From the NCBI GenBank assembly GCA_041655595.1, contig JBBAFB010000102.1, positions 1 through 7,790 on the forward strand: a stretch of DNA of 7,790 nt. Direction: 5' to 3'. A program made the position numbers and the translations under genes. Below the pieces are notes generated by a model. The model searched no databases. It had not been told where the DNA came from and saw only the letters and a program-made list of their open reading frames with translations. The DNA is from JBBAFB01 sp041655595. Its GTDB lineage: Bacteria > Bacillota > DULZ01. Below, piece by piece: positions 7,071 through 7,790 of the stretch; position 1 is the first letter of the stretch; each line of letters starts with the position of its first letter.

Positions 7071-7108
7071 AATTAAAAAGTCCGCCGAATTGCGGCGGTT
7101 TTTTAATT
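7071..7108 (+). terminator. Rho-independent terminator after spoIVB
   Basis: A G+C-rich 6-bp core CCGCCG / CGGCGG (7082-7087 with 7093-7098) around the loop AATTG is followed by TTTTTT. The flanking AATTAAAAA and TTTTTTAATT can extend the stem beyond a small GT/- bulge, so it may act in both directions. It starts 2 bp after the spoIVB stop and isolates spo0A. Confidence 0.92.
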
Positions 7109-7142
7109 TTATAATTAAATCAAGAATTATTTCCATAAGAAG

Positions 7143-7171
7143 GAAGGAAGACGGAAACTCATGTCGAACTA
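7143..7171 (+). promoter_or_regulatory. Candidate sigma-H promoter for spo0A
   Basis: The B. subtilis sigma-H pattern is RnAGGAwWW, 11-12 bp, RnnGAATww. GAAGGAAGA (7143-7151), an 11-bp spacer and GTCGAACTA (7163-7171) fit it with two mismatches (one W in the -35, C for T in the -10). The spo0A gene of B. subtilis is driven by sigma-H at its Ps promoter, so the context supports the call. Transcription would start near 7178. Confidence 0.42.
7162..7168 (+). promoter_or_regulatory. Perfect Spo0A-binding 0A box upstream of spo0A
   Basis: TGTCGAA matches the 0A box exactly, 54 bp before the spo0A start. It overlaps the -10 part of the candidate sigma-H promoter. It also abuts the place where a -35 would lie for a TATATT (7192-7197) sigma-A -10 that has no -35 of its own. 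Spo0A autoregulation is known in B. subtilis; the direction of control here is inference. Confidence 0.55.
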
Positions 7172-7205
7172 ACTGATTAGCAAATAAAAACTATATTTGT
7201 TAAAA

Positions 7206-7213
7206 GAAGGGTG
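7206..7213 (+). promoter_or_regulatory. Ribosome-binding site of spo0A
   Basis: AAGGGTGG ends 8 nt before GTG 7222. The ATG at 7220 overlaps this start but opens a frame that stops after eight codons, so GTG 7222 is the start. Confidence 0.7.
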
Positions 7214-7221
7214 GTAAGGAT

Positions 7222-7790
7222 GTGTCGGGGAAAATTAATGTATTAATTGCTGATGACAATCGAGAGTTTTGTAGTATTTTACAGGAATATTTCGCTGATA
7301 ATCAAGATTTTACGGTGGTGGGAGTTGCGTTTGATGGCTTGGAAGCTGTAAGGTTAATACAGGAACGGGAGCCTGATATTGTTGTGTTGGATATTATTAT
7401 GCCTCATTTGGATGGTATTGGAGTGCTGGAAAAGCTATATGACTTAGAACTGCCTCTTCGTCCGAAAGTTATCGTATTAACCACCCTGGGACAGGAATTT
7501 ATGACAAAACGAACCGTTGAATTAGGGGCGGATTATTATATTTTAAAACCCTTTGATTTGGAAGTTTTGGGTACACGAATACGACAATTAGCCGTTGGAC
7601 AGATGAAAACCATGCAGAGTCCCGTAAGGGTGAAAAACCTAGATGTGGATGTCACAACAATAATTCATCAAATGGGGGTACCGGCACATATAAAGGGTTA
7701 TCAATATTTAAGAGATGCAATTTTGGCTGTGATTGATAATGTCAGCCTTTTAGGGGCAATTACAAAAGAACTTTATCCGATGATCGCTGA
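7222..7790 (+). CDS. spo0A: Spo0A, master response regulator of sporulation (3' end outside window)
   Basis: Spo0A is the phosphorelay- or kinase-activated transcription factor that starts sporulation. The frame runs open to the right edge: 189 complete codons plus two bases, of about 260 expected. The receiver domain (about 4-122) has the acidic pair D11-D12 in LIADDNRE, the phosphoryl acceptor D57 in VLDIIMPHLDG, the switch Thr87 in VLTTLGQE and Lys109 in YILKPFD. After a short linker the effector domain begins, with IIHQMGVPAHIKGYQYLRDAI (147-167 region), which is nearly diagnostic for Spo0A. The cut falls just before the DNA-recognition helix. The receiver-effector linker appears shorter than in B. 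subtilis (from memory). Whether a kinase gene or other partner follows cannot be seen. GTG start is set by the ribosome-binding site at 7206-7213 and by the family N-terminus. Confidence 0.98.
   Translation, partial: MSGKINVLIADDNREFCSILQEYFADNQDFTVVGVAFDGLEAVRLIQEREPDIVVLDIIMPHLDGIGVLEKLYDLELPLRPKVIVLTTLGQEFMTKRTVELGADYYILKPFDLEVLGTRIRQLAVGQMKTMQSPVRVKNLDVDVTTIIHQMGVPAHIKGYQYLRDAILAVIDNVSLLGAITKELYPMIA

Noticed and set aside
1..7790. A previously undescribed system, CRISPR array, mobile element or RNA gene
   Set aside because: All substantial open frames belong to known families in a known order. I saw no spaced direct repeats, inverted terminal repeats, transposase or integrase motifs, or tRNA/rRNA-like sequence.

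Overview
The window is a stretch of chromosome from a low-G+C, endospore-forming Firmicute. The gene order, the presence of spoIVB and spo0A, and the sequence style point to the class Clostridia, most likely a Peptococcaceae/Desulfotomaculum-like lineage. That taxonomic guess is inference; endospore formation itself follows directly from the SpoIVB and Spo0A sequences. All eight genes lie on the + strand and coding density is high. The two end genes are cut by the window edges.

Layout: (1) the 3' third of dxs (isoprenoid precursor synthesis) ends at 941 and is closed by a strong intrinsic terminator (956-990). (2) A good sigma-A-type promoter (999-1027) then starts a tightly spaced five-gene run: tlyA (rRNA 2'-O-methyltransferase), nadK (NAD kinase), mnmM/ytqB-like tRNA methyltransferase (56-bp overlap with nadK), argR (arginine repressor) and recN (SMC-like DNA repair ATPase). 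It ends at a second terminator (5536-5561). (3) A 234-bp, A+T-rich spacer leads to spoIVB, the S55 serine peptidase that signals from forespore to mother cell, followed by a third terminator (7071-7108). (4) A 152-bp spacer carries a perfect Spo0A-binding box and a sigma-H-like promoter in front of spo0A, whose first 189 codons are present.

How the genes fit together: dxs-tlyA-argR-recN-spoIVB-spo0A is the well-known Bacillus/Clostridia order. Here nadK and mnmM sit between tlyA and argR. The housekeeping operon (RNA modification, NADP supply, arginine control, recombination repair) is separated by terminators from two independently controlled sporulation genes, one at the top of the cascade (Spo0A) and one late in it (SpoIVB).

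I found no mobile element, CRISPR array, RNA gene or unknown protein, and no evidence of a new system. The points worth a second look are regulatory: the 0A box/sigma-H overlap before spo0A, a strong ribosome-binding site before spoIVB with no normal start codon behind it, and the deep nadK/mnmM overlap. Non-ATG starts are frequent, in five of the seven genes whose start is inside the window.
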